From Azospirillum endophyticum (GTDB lineage: Bacteria > Pseudomonadota > Alphaproteobacteria > Azospirillales > Azospirillaceae): a stretch of DNA of 64,000 nt. Below are positions 9,674 to 18,676 of this stretch, in pieces. The notes under the pieces were generated by a model. It was not told where the DNA came from. It saw only the letters and a list, made by a program, of their open reading frames with translations, and did no database searches. The stretch spans positions 4,997-68,996 of the forward strand of contig NZ_JAENHM010000003.1 in the NCBI RefSeq assembly GCF_016595245.1. Reading direction: 5' to 3'. A program made the translations under genes and the position numbers. How positions within the stretch are numbered: position 1 is the stretch's first letter; every line of letters starts with the position of its first letter.

Positions 9674-11055
9674 GCCGCGTCCTCCGCCGGCAGGTGCCGG
9701 AAGGCCGCCGCCGGATGCGGGGCGCTCAGCCGGGCTCGCCCGGGGCCGTAGAGCTTCTCGCGCAGCGTGCCGGGGGCGTAGTCGCGCTTGTAGGCGCCGC
9801 GGCGTTGCAGTTCCGGCACCACCAGATCGACGAAATCGACGTAGCTGTCCGGCGCCACCGCATAGGCGAGGTTGAAGCCGTCGGCGCCGACCTCCTCGAC
9901 CCACGACTGCAACTCGTCCGCCACCTGGGTTGGCGAGCCGACGATCACCGGTCCCTGCCCGCCGATGCCGGCATGGCGGGCGATCTCGCGCAGGGTCCAG
10001 GAGCGGTTGGGATCGGCGGTGGTGAAGGCCTCAATGGTGGAGACCACGCCGTTATCGCGGTCCTCGAAGCGCAGGACCTCGTCGGGATCGCGCCCGGCGA
10101 GATCGATTCCGGTCCAGCCGGAAAAGAGCACGAGGGCGCCTTCGTGGCTGATGTAGCTCTGGTAGTCCGCCAGCTTGGCCTTCGCCTCCCGTTCGGTCTC
10201 GCCGGTGATGACGGTGACGAGCGGGAAGAACAGAAGCTCGGCCGGGTCGCGGCCGTTCTCGGCGGCGCGGCGGCGCACGTCGCGGACGACGGCGCCGGCC
10301 ACCGTCTTGGTAGGGGCGGCCAGGAAGATGCCTTCGGCGTGCCGGGCGGCGAACTGGCGCCCGCGCTGCGACCCGCCGGCCTGGAAGAGCAGAGGCGTGC
10401 GCTGTGGCGACGGTTCGGTCAGGTGGATGGCGTCGAGGCGGTAATGCTCCCCGTCGTGACGGACGCGATGCACCTTGGCGGGATCGGCGAAGATGCCGGC
10501 CTCGCGGTCCCAGAGGACCGCACCGTCCTCCCAGCTGCCCTCCCACAGCTTGTAGACCACCTCCATGAATTCGTCGGCGATGTCGTAGCGCCGGTCGTGG
10601 CCGATGATGCTGCGCCCCAGCCCCTTGGCGCCGGCCGCCGACTTGCCGGTGACGATGTTCCAGGCGAGCCTTCCGCGGGTGAGCTGGTCGAGGGTGGACA
10701 GCCGGCGGGCGAACAGATAGGGCTGCTCGAAGGACAGGTTGCCGGTGACGGCGAAGCCGAGGTCGCGGGTGGCGTGCGCCATCGCCGGGATCAGCAGGAT
10801 CGGGTCGTTGGTCGGCACCTGCGAGCCGTGGCGCAGCGCCGCCTCGATCCCGCCGCCATAGACGTCGTTCACCCCGATGCCGTCGGCGAGGAAGACGGTG
10901 TCGAACCTGCCGCGCTCCAGCGTGCGCGCCAGTTCGACCCAGTAGCCGAGATCTTGGTAGGAGGTGGAGCGGTCGCGCGGGTGCCGCCACAGTCCCGGCG
11001 ACTGGTGGACCGGCCGGTTGACGACGAAGGCGTTGAAACGGATTTCCTTGGCCAT
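9670..11055 (-). CDS. NtaA/SnaA/DszA-family FMNH2-dependent monooxygenase (copy 2)
   Basis: A 461-aa paralogue of the preceding monooxygenase with the same block order: M-A-K-E-I-R-F-N-A-F at the start, F-A-R-R-L-S-T-L-D-Q-L, then G-R-L-A-W-N-I-V-T-G-K, and the C-terminal V-P-E-L-Q-R-R-G-A-Y-K. The length matches the family. It begins 9 nt after the binding-protein gene. No flavin reductase gene is found in the window, so FMNH2 must come from elsewhere. The family includes nitrilotriacetate, pristinamycin IIA-synthase and dibenzothiophene-sulfone monooxygenases; the organosulfur context favours a DszA-like role (inference). Confidence 0.93.
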   Translation of the reverse strand: MAKEIRFNAFVVNRPVHQSPGLWRHPRDRSTSYQDLGYWVELARTLERGRFDTVFLADGIGVNDVYGGGIEAALRHGSQVPTNDPILLIPAMAHATRDLGFAVTGNLSFEQPYLFARRLSTLDQLTRGRLAWNIVTGKSAAGAKGLGRSIIGHDRRYDIADEFMEVVYKLWEGSWEDGAVLWDREAGIFADPAKVHRVRHDGEHYRLDAIHLTEPSPQRTPLLFQAGGSQRGRQFAARHAEGIFLAAPTKTVAGAVVRDVRRRAAENGRDPAELLFFPLVTVITGETEREAKAKLADYQSYISHEGALVLFSGWTGIDLAGRDPDEVLRFEDRDNGVVSTIEAFTTADPNRSWTLREIARHAGIGGQGPVIVGSPTQVADELQSWVEEVGADGFNLAYAVAPDSYVDFVDLVVPELQRRGAYKRDYAPGTLREKLYGPGRARLSAPHPAAAFRHLPAEDAA

Positions 11056-11064
11056 GCGTTCCTC

Positions 11065-12711
11065 TCAGGCCGACAGCCAGGCGTCGGCGAGCGAGGCCAG
11101 CGCCGCATCGGGGGCCTGTGCCAGGCCCCGGAGTTTCCGGCTGTGGATGGTGACGTGCCGCATTTCGGACAGCGGCAGGATCGGCAGATCGGTCATGGCG
11201 ATCGCCTGCAACTCGCCGAACAGCGCCTTGCGCTTTCCGGCGTCCGGCTCGACCTGGAGCGCCTTGATGACGCGGTCGGCCTCCGGGTTGTCGTAGCCGG
11301 TGTTGTTGGAGGTCGGAACCCCCCGGACATGGTTGGTCGACAGCAGCAGCCGCGGCAATCCCATCTCGGGATCCATCATCACGGCAACGGTGTTGCTGTC
11401 GATGTCGTAGGCGTAGTCGGTGTAGACCCGCCTGGTCCAGCTCGGATAGTCCTGGCCGCGCAGGACGAAGTCGATGCCGACCTTCTTCAGGTTATTGCGG
11501 ATGTATTCGCCGGCATCCCGATAGGTCTCGCCGAAGGGCAGATAGTCGTGGGTGACGGTGAAGCGGATGCCGTTCGCCCCCCGTAGCAGGCCGGCCTCGT
11601 CAAGCAGGGCTTCCGCCCTGCCGGGATCGTAGTCATGGCGCGGGACGTCGGGATTGTGGAACCGGGTGAGCTGCGACGGCACGGGGCTTACCGCCGGCTT
11701 GCCGAAGCCGTACCAGACCGTGTCGATCAGCCCCTGGCGGTCGATGGCATGGGCGATGGCGCGCCGCACCCGCAGGTCGGCCAGATGCGGGTTCGACAAA
11801 TTGAAATCGAGCAGGAAGACGTGGGACTGGAAGGCATAGCCGCTGGTGCTGACCGCCAGCGCCGGGTCGTCGCGGAGCCGGGCGACGTCGGCGAGAGGGA
11901 CCGCGGTGAAGGGAGCATAGTGGATCTCGCCGGTCTCCAGGGCCACCGCCCGCGACGCGGCATCGGGAATAATCCGGAAGACGAGGCGGTCGAGGTGGGG
12001 CTTGCCCTCGTCCCAGTAGCCGGGATTGCGTTCCAGTACGATGTGCTGGCCCTTCCTCCACTCCTTGAAGATGAAGGGGCCGGTGCCGACCGGCGCGTTG
12101 TTCCTCGGATTCTTCAGGATGTCGGTGTTCTCGTACAGGTGCTTCGGCATCACCTGCGATTCCGCCGCGTTCAGCGCGCTCAGGATCACCGGGGCCGGTG
12201 CCGAGAGGCGGAAGATCGCGGTGTGCGGATCGGGCGTCTCGACGTCGAGCAGGGCGGCGAAGGTTACCCGGCCGCGGGCATGAAGCTTCTTCCACAGCTC
12301 CAGCGCGCTGAACCGCACGTCGGCGGCGGTGAAGTCCGCGCCATCATGCCATTTCACCCCCTTGCGTAGCCGGAAGAGGATGCTGCGGCCTCCGTCCGAC
12401 ACCTCCCAGGATTCGGCCAGCGCGGGCTGCGGCAGCATCTCCTCGTCGTAGCGCAGCAGCCCGTCATAGACGTTCGCACTGACCGAGGCGTTGGCATAGT
12501 TGTTGTTTACCGCGCTGGCGAGTGCCGTCGGTTCCGGCTGGATGACCGCCACCAGGGTACCGCCGCGCACCGGCTGCCCGGCGGCGGGAACCGCTGCCGC
12601 GGACGCCACTCCTCCCGGCAGTCCCAGCGCGGCGAGCGCGATGAAGGCCCCCTGCGAGAAGCGGCGGCGCGAGACCGCCGGAAGCGGCGATCGTGAGGGA
12701 TTCTTGAGCAA
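11065..12711 (-). CDS. family 5 (peptide-type) ABC substrate-binding protein, Tat signal
   Basis: A 548-aa periplasmic binding protein of SBP family 5 (DppA/OppA-like). The N-terminus carries a twin-arginine motif S-R-R-R-F-S at 14-19 followed by a hydrophobic stretch, so Tat export is likely. The mature part contains V-R-G-G-T-L, L-A-E-S-W-E-V and G-V-K-W-H-D-G, all family hallmarks. It is the first gene of the minus-strand operon and supplies the DppB/C/D/F-like importer. It is strongly similar throughout to the binding protein at 14521-16149 on the other strand. The promoter must lie in 12712-12962 near the perfect inverted repeat. Confidence 0.93.
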   Translation of the reverse strand: MLKNPSRSPLPAVSRRRFSQGAFIALAALGLPGGVASAAAVPAAGQPVRGGTLVAVIQPEPTALASAVNNNYANASVSANVYDGLLRYDEEMLPQPALAESWEVSDGGRSILFRLRKGVKWHDGADFTAADVRFSALELWKKLHARGRVTFAALLDVETPDPHTAIFRLSAPAPVILSALNAAESQVMPKHLYENTDILKNPRNNAPVGTGPFIFKEWRKGQHIVLERNPGYWDEGKPHLDRLVFRIIPDAASRAVALETGEIHYAPFTAVPLADVARLRDDPALAVSTSGYAFQSHVFLLDFNLSNPHLADLRVRRAIAHAIDRQGLIDTVWYGFGKPAVSPVPSQLTRFHNPDVPRHDYDPGRAEALLDEAGLLRGANGIRFTVTHDYLPFGETYRDAGEYIRNNLKKVGIDFVLRGQDYPSWTRRVYTDYAYDIDSNTVAVMMDPEMGLPRLLLSTNHVRGVPTSNNTGYDNPEADRVIKALQVEPDAGKRKALFGELQAIAMTDLPILPLSEMRHVTIHSRKLRGLAQAPDAALASLADAWLSA

Positions 12712-13111
12712 CGCGGCCTCTCCCGGCCGGCATCGGCCGGCCTCTGTCCTGATGGCGTTGAGAGCGATCTTGCGGCTGGCGTCCGGCCGGACCTGACACT
12801 GTCCGCCTGGTCCGGATCCGCCCGGCGAGGGTGGCTGGAGGGTGTCCAGTGCTTTCCGCCCGTCTGGTTTCTACCCTTACTCATTTTTGTCTATAAGATC
12901 CATAGACAAAAATATCCCGGTATGTGATTTTATGTATAACAACGATGGACATGCGTAAAACATGTCCGGATTTCCAGGCTTTCCCGTGGAACCGGGGGGC
13001 CTGCGTGCAGCCCGACCACCCAGCGCCGCACCCCCGTCCTGGCCGTCCGCAGCCCCTCTGCCGTGTTCCGTCTTCCGTCCCAGCGCCATGCGCCATCCAG
13101 CGAGAGCCGCC
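12712..13111. other. 400-nt divergent intergenic region
   Basis: Separates the two divergent organosulfur operons. It holds an AT-rich core (about 12875-12955) inside otherwise GC-rich sequence. The core contains a perfect 12-bp inverted repeat (12883-12913) and a plus-strand TATAAC hexamer at 12935-12940 that could be a -10 element, although no good -35 was found. The stretch 12945-13115 can be read as a short Cys-containing upstream frame that ends exactly at the monooxygenase start. No RNA gene was recognised. Confidence 0.7.
12883..12913. promoter_or_regulatory. perfect 12-bp inverted repeat, candidate shared operator
   Basis: Arms atttttgtctat (12883-12894) and atagacaaaaat (12902-12913) are exact reverse complements around a 7-nt spacer. 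This is the most ordered element in the region between the two divergent operons, so I infer a binding site for a dimeric regulator controlling both. No regulator gene is adjacent. A Rho-independent terminator is unlikely because the stem is AT-rich and no gene ends here. Confidence 0.6.
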
Positions 13112-14452
13112 ATGAGCCCCCCGAGACAGCTGCACCTGAATTTGAACTTCATGAATGCCGGTTCCTACAGCTCCGCCTGGCGACGGCCGGAGAGCGAGGC
13201 GGCGGACTTCATCGACCCAGCCTTCCTCGTGCGCCAGGCCCAGATCGCCGAGCGGGGCACCTTCGACGCCGTCTTCCTCGCCGACAATCCGGCCCTGCCT
13301 GACCGGCCGGATCTGCGGCCCTACCAGGCCCTGGAGCCGACCGTCGTGCTGGCGGCGATGGCGGCGGCGACGACGCACATCGGGCTGATCGCCACCCTGT
13401 CGACCACCTACAACGAGCCCTACAACGTGGCGCGCCGCTTCGCGTCGCTCGACCATGTCAGCGGGGGCCGGTCGGGATGGAACATCGTCACCACCGCTGA
13501 AACCGGCACGGCGCGCAACTTCGGTCTCGACGAGGTGCTGCCCCATGACCAGCGCTATGCCCGCGCCGTCGAATTCGCCGATGTCGTGACCGCCCTTTGG
13601 GACAGCTGGGAGCCGGACGCCCTGGTCGGCGACAAGGAAAGCGGGCGCTTCATCGACGGTTCCCGCATCCATCCGATCGACCATCGGGGACGCTACTTTT
13701 CCGTACAGGGGGCGCTCAACGTTCCGCCTTCGCCGCAGGGCCGGCCGGTCATCGTCCAGGCCGGTGGGTCGAGCGACGGCCAGGACCTCGCCGCCCGCCA
13801 TGCGGATCTCGTCTTCTCGGTCGCGCACAGCCTTGATGAGGCCAGGAGCTTCGCCGACGGCTTGCGGGCCCGGCTGCTGCGTGCCGGCCGGGCCCCGGCC
13901 GAGGTGGTGATCTGCCCCGGTCTGGTTACCATACTGGGCAGCACGGAAGCCGAAGCGAAACGGCGCGAGCGGGAGCTGTGGGAGAGCGTGCCGATCGATT
14001 ATGGGCTTGCGCGGCTGGCCCGCACCCTCAACGTCGATCCCGGCCGGCTGAAGCTGGACGAGCCGCTCCCCGCCGACATCCCGTTCCCGGAGAATCACAG
14101 CCAGACCTTCTTCAAGGGAACCGTGACGCTCGCCCAACGGAACGGATTGACGGTGCGCGATCTCGTCAAGGCCCAGGGCGGCGGCGGGACCCAGCACCGC
14201 CTGGCCGTCGGCACGCCGGAGCAGGTGGCCGACGGGATCGAGGCGTGGTTCCGCTCGGGCGCCGTCGACGGCTTCAACATCATGCCGGACGTCACCGCCT
14301 CCGGCCTGAAGGTCTTCGTGGAGGAGGTCGTTCCGCTGCTGCGCAGGCGCGGGATCTTCCGCGAGGCCTACAGCGGACGAACACTGCGCGACCATCTGGG
14401 ATTGCCGCCGCCGTCCGTCCGGCATCGTCGACCGGCGGCGGCCACGGCCTGA
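13112..14452 (+). CDS. NtaA/SnaA/DszA-family FMNH2-dependent monooxygenase (copy 3)
   Basis: A 446-aa member of the luciferase-like NtaA/SnaA/DszA family. Seen: L-H-L-N-L-N-F-M near the start, N-V-A-R-R-F-A-S-L-D-H-V, G-R-S-G-W-N-I-V-T-T, and a C-terminal R-D-H-L-G-L. The start at 13112 is chosen because conserved sequence begins there and a GAGAG lies a few bases upstream; an in-frame extension to 12962 is low-complexity Pro/Ala. It is the first gene of the plus-strand operon and is divergent from copies 1 and 2. I infer oxidation or C-S cleavage of an imported organosulfur compound. Confidence 0.9.
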   Translation: MSPPRQLHLNLNFMNAGSYSSAWRRPESEAADFIDPAFLVRQAQIAERGTFDAVFLADNPALPDRPDLRPYQALEPTVVLAAMAAATTHIGLIATLSTTYNEPYNVARRFASLDHVSGGRSGWNIVTTAETGTARNFGLDEVLPHDQRYARAVEFADVVTALWDSWEPDALVGDKESGRFIDGSRIHPIDHRGRYFSVQGALNVPPSPQGRPVIVQAGGSSDGQDLAARHADLVFSVAHSLDEARSFADGLRARLLRAGRAPAEVVICPGLVTILGSTEAEAKRRERELWESVPIDYGLARLARTLNVDPGRLKLDEPLPADIPFPENHSQTFFKGTVTLAQRNGLTVRDLVKAQGGGGTQHRLAVGTPEQVADGIEAWFRSGAVDGFNIMPDVTASGLKVFVEEVVPLLRRRGIFREAYSGRTLRDHLGLPPPSVRHRRPAAATA

Positions 14453-14520
14453 TGCCGGTCCCGCAACGCCAGACTTTCACACCCAGACTTTTACACCGCC
14501 CAATCCAGAAGGAATCGACC

Positions 14521-16149
14521 ATGGTCCTCGTCCGTGGGCGCCCCGCCGCGCGCCCATTCGTCCGTCCGTTCGCCCTTGCCGCCCTGGCCTTCGGACTGGC
14601 GGCGCTCCCGCTCCAGGCCGGGGCGCAGCAGGCCGCGGCGCCGGTGCGCGGCGGTACGCTGATCGCCACGATCGAGCCGCAGCCGTCCGTCCTCACCACC
14701 GCCTTCAACAACCAGTATGCCAACGCCGCCCTGTCGACGAACGTGTATGACGGGCTGTTGAGCTATGCCGAGGATCTCTCGGTCCGGCCGAGCCTCGCCG
14801 AAAGCTGGGAGGTCGCGCCCGACGGGCTGTCGATCACCTTCAAACTGCGGCACGGCGTCAAATGGCATGACGGGGTCGAATTCACCTCGGATGACGTGAA
14901 GTTCAGTGCGCTGGAGGTGTGGAAGAAGACGCACCCGCGCGGGCGGTTGACCTTCGCCTCGCTGCAGGACGTCGAGACGCCGGACAGATACACCGCCGTC
15001 TTCCGCCTCTCCGCACCGTCGCTGGTGATCCTGAGCGCCTTGAACGCGGCGGAATCCCAGATCCTGCCGAAGCATGTCTTCGAGGGCGCGCCGATCCAGA
15101 CCAACCCGGCCACCTCCCGGCCGGTCGGGACCGGCCCCTTCCGCTTCAAGGACTGGAAGAAGGGCCAGTATGTCGAACTGGAGCGCAATCCGGATTATTG
15201 GGACGAGGGCAAACCCTATCTCGACCGGGTCATCTTCAAGGCCATCCCCGACACCGCGAGCCGCGCCGCGGCGCTGGAAACCGGGGAGGTGCAGTACGCA
15301 CCCTACGACGCGGTGCCGTTCGGCGACGTCGCCCGGCTGCGCAAGGATCCGAACCTGCGGTTCGAGACGCGCGGCTACGATTACCATTCGCAGTTCTACA
15401 TCCTGGAATTCAACCTGCGGAACCCGATCCTGGCGAACGACAAGGTCCGCAAGGCGGTCGCCCACGCGGTCGACAAGGCGAAGCTGGTGGAAACCGTGTG
15501 GTACGGGCTGGGCAAGCCGTCGACCGGGCCGATTCCGGCCAGCGTAAAGACATTCTACACGCCCGACGTCCAGCGCTACGAATTCGACGTCGCGGCGGCG
15601 AACCGGCTGCTCGACGAGGGCGGCTATCCACGCAAGGCCGACGGCATCCGCTTCGCGCTCAACCTCGACTTCACCGCGGTCGGCGACGTGACCTCCCATT
15701 CGGCCGAGTTCATCCGGCAGAACCTGAAGGCCGTCGGTATCGACGCGAAGCTGAACAGCACGGACGATCCGACCTACCTGCGCAAGGTCTACAAGGACTA
15801 CAGCTTCGATCTCAACCTGTTGCAGATTTCGCCGCTGATCGATCCGCAGATGGGGCTGTTCCGGCTTTACTGGACCAAGGCCCAGGCGCCGGGCGTCCCT
15901 TACGTCAACGCGTCCAGCTATTCCAGCCCGGCGATGGACGGCATCATCGAGGCGATCCGCGTCGAGAGCGATGCGGACAAGCGGAAGCTCCTGTTCCACG
16001 ACCTCCAGCGTCAGGCGATGAACGACCTGCCGCTGGTGCCGCTGTTCGACATGCAGCACTTCACCTTCTACAACCGCAAGGTCCACGGCATCAACACGAC
16101 CCCGGACGGTGCGATCTCGTCGTTGAAGAACGTCTGGATCGAGCGATGA
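14521..16149 (+). CDS. family 5 (peptide-type) ABC substrate-binding protein, second paralogue
   Basis: A 542-aa periplasmic binding protein. The N-terminus has basic residues, a hydrophobic core and a likely signal-peptidase site after Q-A-G-A near residue 36. The start at 14521 follows an AGAAGGA ribosome site. The mature sequence parallels the 11065-12711 protein block for block (V-R-G-G-T-L, L-A-E-S-W-E-V, F-S-A-L-E-V-W-K-K, A-L-N-A-A-E-S-Q). No permease or ATPase follows it, so it probably delivers a second ligand to the importer encoded on the opposite strand. Its stop overlaps the next gene's ATG (ATGA). Confidence 0.92.
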   Translation: MVLVRGRPAARPFVRPFALAALAFGLAALPLQAGAQQAAAPVRGGTLIATIEPQPSVLTTAFNNQYANAALSTNVYDGLLSYAEDLSVRPSLAESWEVAPDGLSITFKLRHGVKWHDGVEFTSDDVKFSALEVWKKTHPRGRLTFASLQDVETPDRYTAVFRLSAPSLVILSALNAAESQILPKHVFEGAPIQTNPATSRPVGTGPFRFKDWKKGQYVELERNPDYWDEGKPYLDRVIFKAIPDTASRAAALETGEVQYAPYDAVPFGDVARLRKDPNLRFETRGYDYHSQFYILEFNLRNPILANDKVRKAVAHAVDKAKLVETVWYGLGKPSTGPIPASVKTFYTPDVQRYEFDVAAANRLLDEGGYPRKADGIRFALNLDFTAVGDVTSHSAEFIRQNLKAVGIDAKLNSTDDPTYLRKVYKDYSFDLNLLQISPLIDPQMGLFRLYWTKAQAPGVPYVNASSYSSPAMDGIIEAIRVESDADKRKLLFHDLQRQAMNDLPLVPLFDMQHFTFYNRKVHGINTTPDGAISSLKNVWIER

Positions 16150-17342
16150 GCGGCCCTCCCGTGCGTGACCGCGCCGCGCTCGTCGAACTGTCGGCCGAAT
16201 TCGGCCGGCGCTTCGCCACGGGCGCCGCTGCCCGCGACCTCGAACGCCGGATGCCGTTCGAGGAGATTTCCGAACTTGCGCGCAGCGGCCTGCTGGCGGC
16301 CCGCGTGCCGGCCGCCTATGGCGGGCCGGAGGTGAGCATGGGCGAGTTCGCCCAGATCGTCCTCAACCTGTCGAAGGGCGATCCGAACATCGCGCAGTCC
16401 GCCGCCGCGACCTTTCCCAACGTCGAGAAGATCCGCATCTACGGCAGCGAAGCGCAGAAGCGGCGCTATTTCGGCCTGCTGCTGGACGGCCGGCGGCTCA
16501 ACGGCAACGCGGCGGCGGAGCGCGGCGGCACCCGCATCGGCGACATGGCGACGCGGATCGTCTCCGACGGCGGCGGCTATCGGCTCGACGGGCGCAAATA
16601 CTACACGACCGGCAGCCTGTTCGCCGAATTCACCCTGGTCACGGCTCTGCTGGAGGGCGGCCGGGCGGCGGCGGTGGTTCCGGTCGACCGCGCAGGCGTC
16701 ACCGTCATCGACGATTGGGACGGGATGGGGCAGCGAACGACGGCGAGCGGCACCATGATCTTCGAGAATGTCCGGCTCGATGAGGGCGAGGTCATGCCGA
16801 TCCCCGATTACGGCCGCCGCCGCACCTACGAAGGCGCTTTCGCCCAGCTTCTGCATTCGGCCCTCGACACCGGGATCGCGCTGGCGGCGCTGGAGGACGC
16901 CGTCGTCTATGGGCGGACCCATGCCCGTCCGCTGCCCGAGGCCGGGGTCGGGCTTGCGGTCGAGGACCCTTACGTCCAGTACACCGTCGGCGAGATGGCG
17001 ATCCTGGCCCATGGCGCCGAGGCGCTGGTCGGGCGCGCCGCGGCGGTTCTGGACGAGGCGGTCCGCCTGTTCCACCGCGATGGCGCCGCCGACCGGCCGC
17101 TCGGCGAGGCCTCGGTCGCCGTGGCCGAGGCGAAGTTCGCCGCCAGCGAGGCGTCGGTGAAGGTGAGCGAGATGCTCTACCGGATCGGCGGGGCATCCGC
17201 CACCTCGCGGGCGCTCAACCTCGACCGCCACTGGCGCAATGCGCGCACCCATACCACCCACGATCCGGTGGCCTACAAGGCCAAGGCAATCGGCAACTTC
17301 TACCTCACCGGCGCGCTGCCTCCAATCAACACCAAGATCTGA
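16146..17342 (+). CDS. SfnB/DszC-like flavin-dependent monooxygenase (acyl-CoA dehydrogenase fold), copy 1
   Basis: A 398-aa protein of the acyl-CoA dehydrogenase fold, in the SfnB/DszC branch that uses reduced flavin and oxygen to oxidise sulfur compounds. Seen: G-R-K-Y-Y-T-T-G around 149-156, the branch hallmark D-W-D-G-M-G-Q-R-T-T-A-S-G-T at 190-203, and the C-terminal D-R-H-W-R-N-A-R-T-H-T-T-H-D-P. The ATG at 16146 overlaps the binding-protein stop. DszC performs S-oxygenation before DszA cleaves the C-S bond, so its pairing with a DszA-like gene two positions upstream is suggestive. Whether the substrate is a sulfide, sulfoxide or sulfone cannot be told. Confidence 0.88.
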   Translation: MSGPPVRDRAALVELSAEFGRRFATGAAARDLERRMPFEEISELARSGLLAARVPAAYGGPEVSMGEFAQIVLNLSKGDPNIAQSAAATFPNVEKIRIYGSEAQKRRYFGLLLDGRRLNGNAAAERGGTRIGDMATRIVSDGGGYRLDGRKYYTTGSLFAEFTLVTALLEGGRAAAVVPVDRAGVTVIDDWDGMGQRTTASGTMIFENVRLDEGEVMPIPDYGRRRTYEGAFAQLLHSALDTGIALAALEDAVVYGRTHARPLPEAGVGLAVEDPYVQYTVGEMAILAHGAEALVGRAAAVLDEAVRLFHRDGAADRPLGEASVAVAEAKFAASEASVKVSEMLYRIGGASATSRALNLDRHWRNARTHTTHDPVAYKAKAIGNFYLTGALPPINTKI

Positions 17343-17373
17343 CCTGCACCGGGTCGACATAGTGGAGACGACA

Positions 17374-18615
17374 ATGACCGTTATCGACAGGACCGGCCCG
17401 CGCCACGGCGAGTCCGGGATCGGCGAGGCCGAGGTCCCCGGACCCGGTTCGCCCGCGCTAAGCCGACTGGTCGAGGCCATCGCCGCGGGGGCCGAGGCCC
17501 GTGACCGCGGCGAGGGGAGGGCAGGCGAGGCGATCGATCTGCTGCGCGCGGCCCGTCTCGGCGCCTTCCGGCTGCCGCGGCAGGACGGCGGCGGCGGGGC
17601 ATCGCTGACCGACCTGTTCGAACTGGTGCTCGACCTTGCCGAGGCCGATTCCAACATCCCCCATATTTTGCGCAACCATTTCGCCTTCGTGGAGAAGGCG
17701 CTGCGCACCGCGGACAATCCGAAATACGCGCGCTGGCTCGGCCATGTGCGCGACGGCCGTATCATCGGCCTCGGCGTCAGCGAACTCGGCATCCAGAACA
17801 TCGGGCTGAACGACGGCGACACCCGCCTCGAACCGTCCGGGACCGGCTACGTGCTGAATGGACGGAAATACTACAGCACCGGCAACTTCTATTCCGACTT
17901 CATCCTGGTGAATGCGCGGACGCCGGACGGCAGGACGGCGTCGGCCTTCGTGCCGACCAGCAGTGAAGGGGTGACCGTCGACGACGACTGGGACGGCATC
18001 GGCCAGCGGCTGACCGCCAGCGGCACGACGGTCCTGTCACGGGTACCGGTGGCGCGGGACGACGTGCTGTTCGGCGCCGACGAGGATGTGCGGCTGCCCT
18101 TCCGTGCAACCTTCGCGCAGCTCTACCTGACCGCCATCGTCGCCGGCATCCTGCGCGCCGTGGTGGCGGACGCCGCGGCACTGGTGGCTGGGCGCGAGCG
18201 CAACTACTACCACGCCGTCGCCGCCCGTCCGGCCGACGATCCGCTGCTGCAGCAGGTCGTCGGCCGGCTGTCGAGCGCCGCCTATGTCGCCGAGGCCGCG
18301 GTGCTCAGGGCGGTCGACGCGCTGGATGCCGCTTTCCGCTCCGCCGTCGCCGGGCCTCCCGATCAGGCGCTTTTCGTCGAGGCGGCACTGCGCACCGCAA
18401 AGTCGAAGGTGATGGTGGACGAACTGGCTCTCGATGCGGCGACCCGCCTGTTCGAGGTCGGCGGCGCCTCCGCCATCCGGGCCGGCAACCGTCTGGACCG
18501 CCACTGGCGGAACATCCGCACCCTCTCGTCACACAATCCGAATGCCTACAAGGCACGGGCGATCGGCGATCATGCGGTTAACGGGACCCCGCTGCCGACC
18601 GCGGCCTTCTTCTGA
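17374..18615 (+). CDS. SfnB/DszC-like flavin-dependent monooxygenase, copy 2
   Basis: A 413-aa paralogue of the preceding gene. Seen: G-R-K-Y-Y-S-T-G, D-W-D-G-I-G-Q-R-L-T-A-S-G-T-T, and D-R-H-W-R-N-I-R-T-L-S-S-H-N-P at the C-terminus, all diagnostic of the SfnB/DszC monooxygenase branch rather than true acyl-CoA dehydrogenases. The ATG at 17374 is preceded by GGAG about 8-9 nt upstream; the extension to 17239 lies inside the previous gene. It is the last gene of the plus-strand operon, separated by 61 nt from a convergent gene. Two S-oxygenases may act on successive oxidation states or on different ligands. Confidence 0.88.
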   Translation: MTVIDRTGPRHGESGIGEAEVPGPGSPALSRLVEAIAAGAEARDRGEGRAGEAIDLLRAARLGAFRLPRQDGGGGASLTDLFELVLDLAEADSNIPHILRNHFAFVEKALRTADNPKYARWLGHVRDGRIIGLGVSELGIQNIGLNDGDTRLEPSGTGYVLNGRKYYSTGNFYSDFILVNARTPDGRTASAFVPTSSEGVTVDDDWDGIGQRLTASGTTVLSRVPVARDDVLFGADEDVRLPFRATFAQLYLTAIVAGILRAVVADAAALVAGRERNYYHAVAARPADDPLLQQVVGRLSSAAYVAEAAVLRAVDALDAAFRSAVAGPPDQALFVEAALRTAKSKVMVDELALDAATRLFEVGGASAIRAGNRLDRHWRNIRTLSSHNPNAYKARAIGDHAVNGTPLPTAAFF

Positions 18616-18676
18616 ATGAACCTCTGTCGGAACCAGCCTGCCTGACCGACGCCGCCGATCAACCGCACCCTGGGGA

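Noticed and set aside
12881-14425. Long minus-strand frame across the copy 3 monooxygenase gene
   Set aside because: It mirrors a clearly coding plus-strand gene and its translation has no recognisable domain; an antisense shadow.
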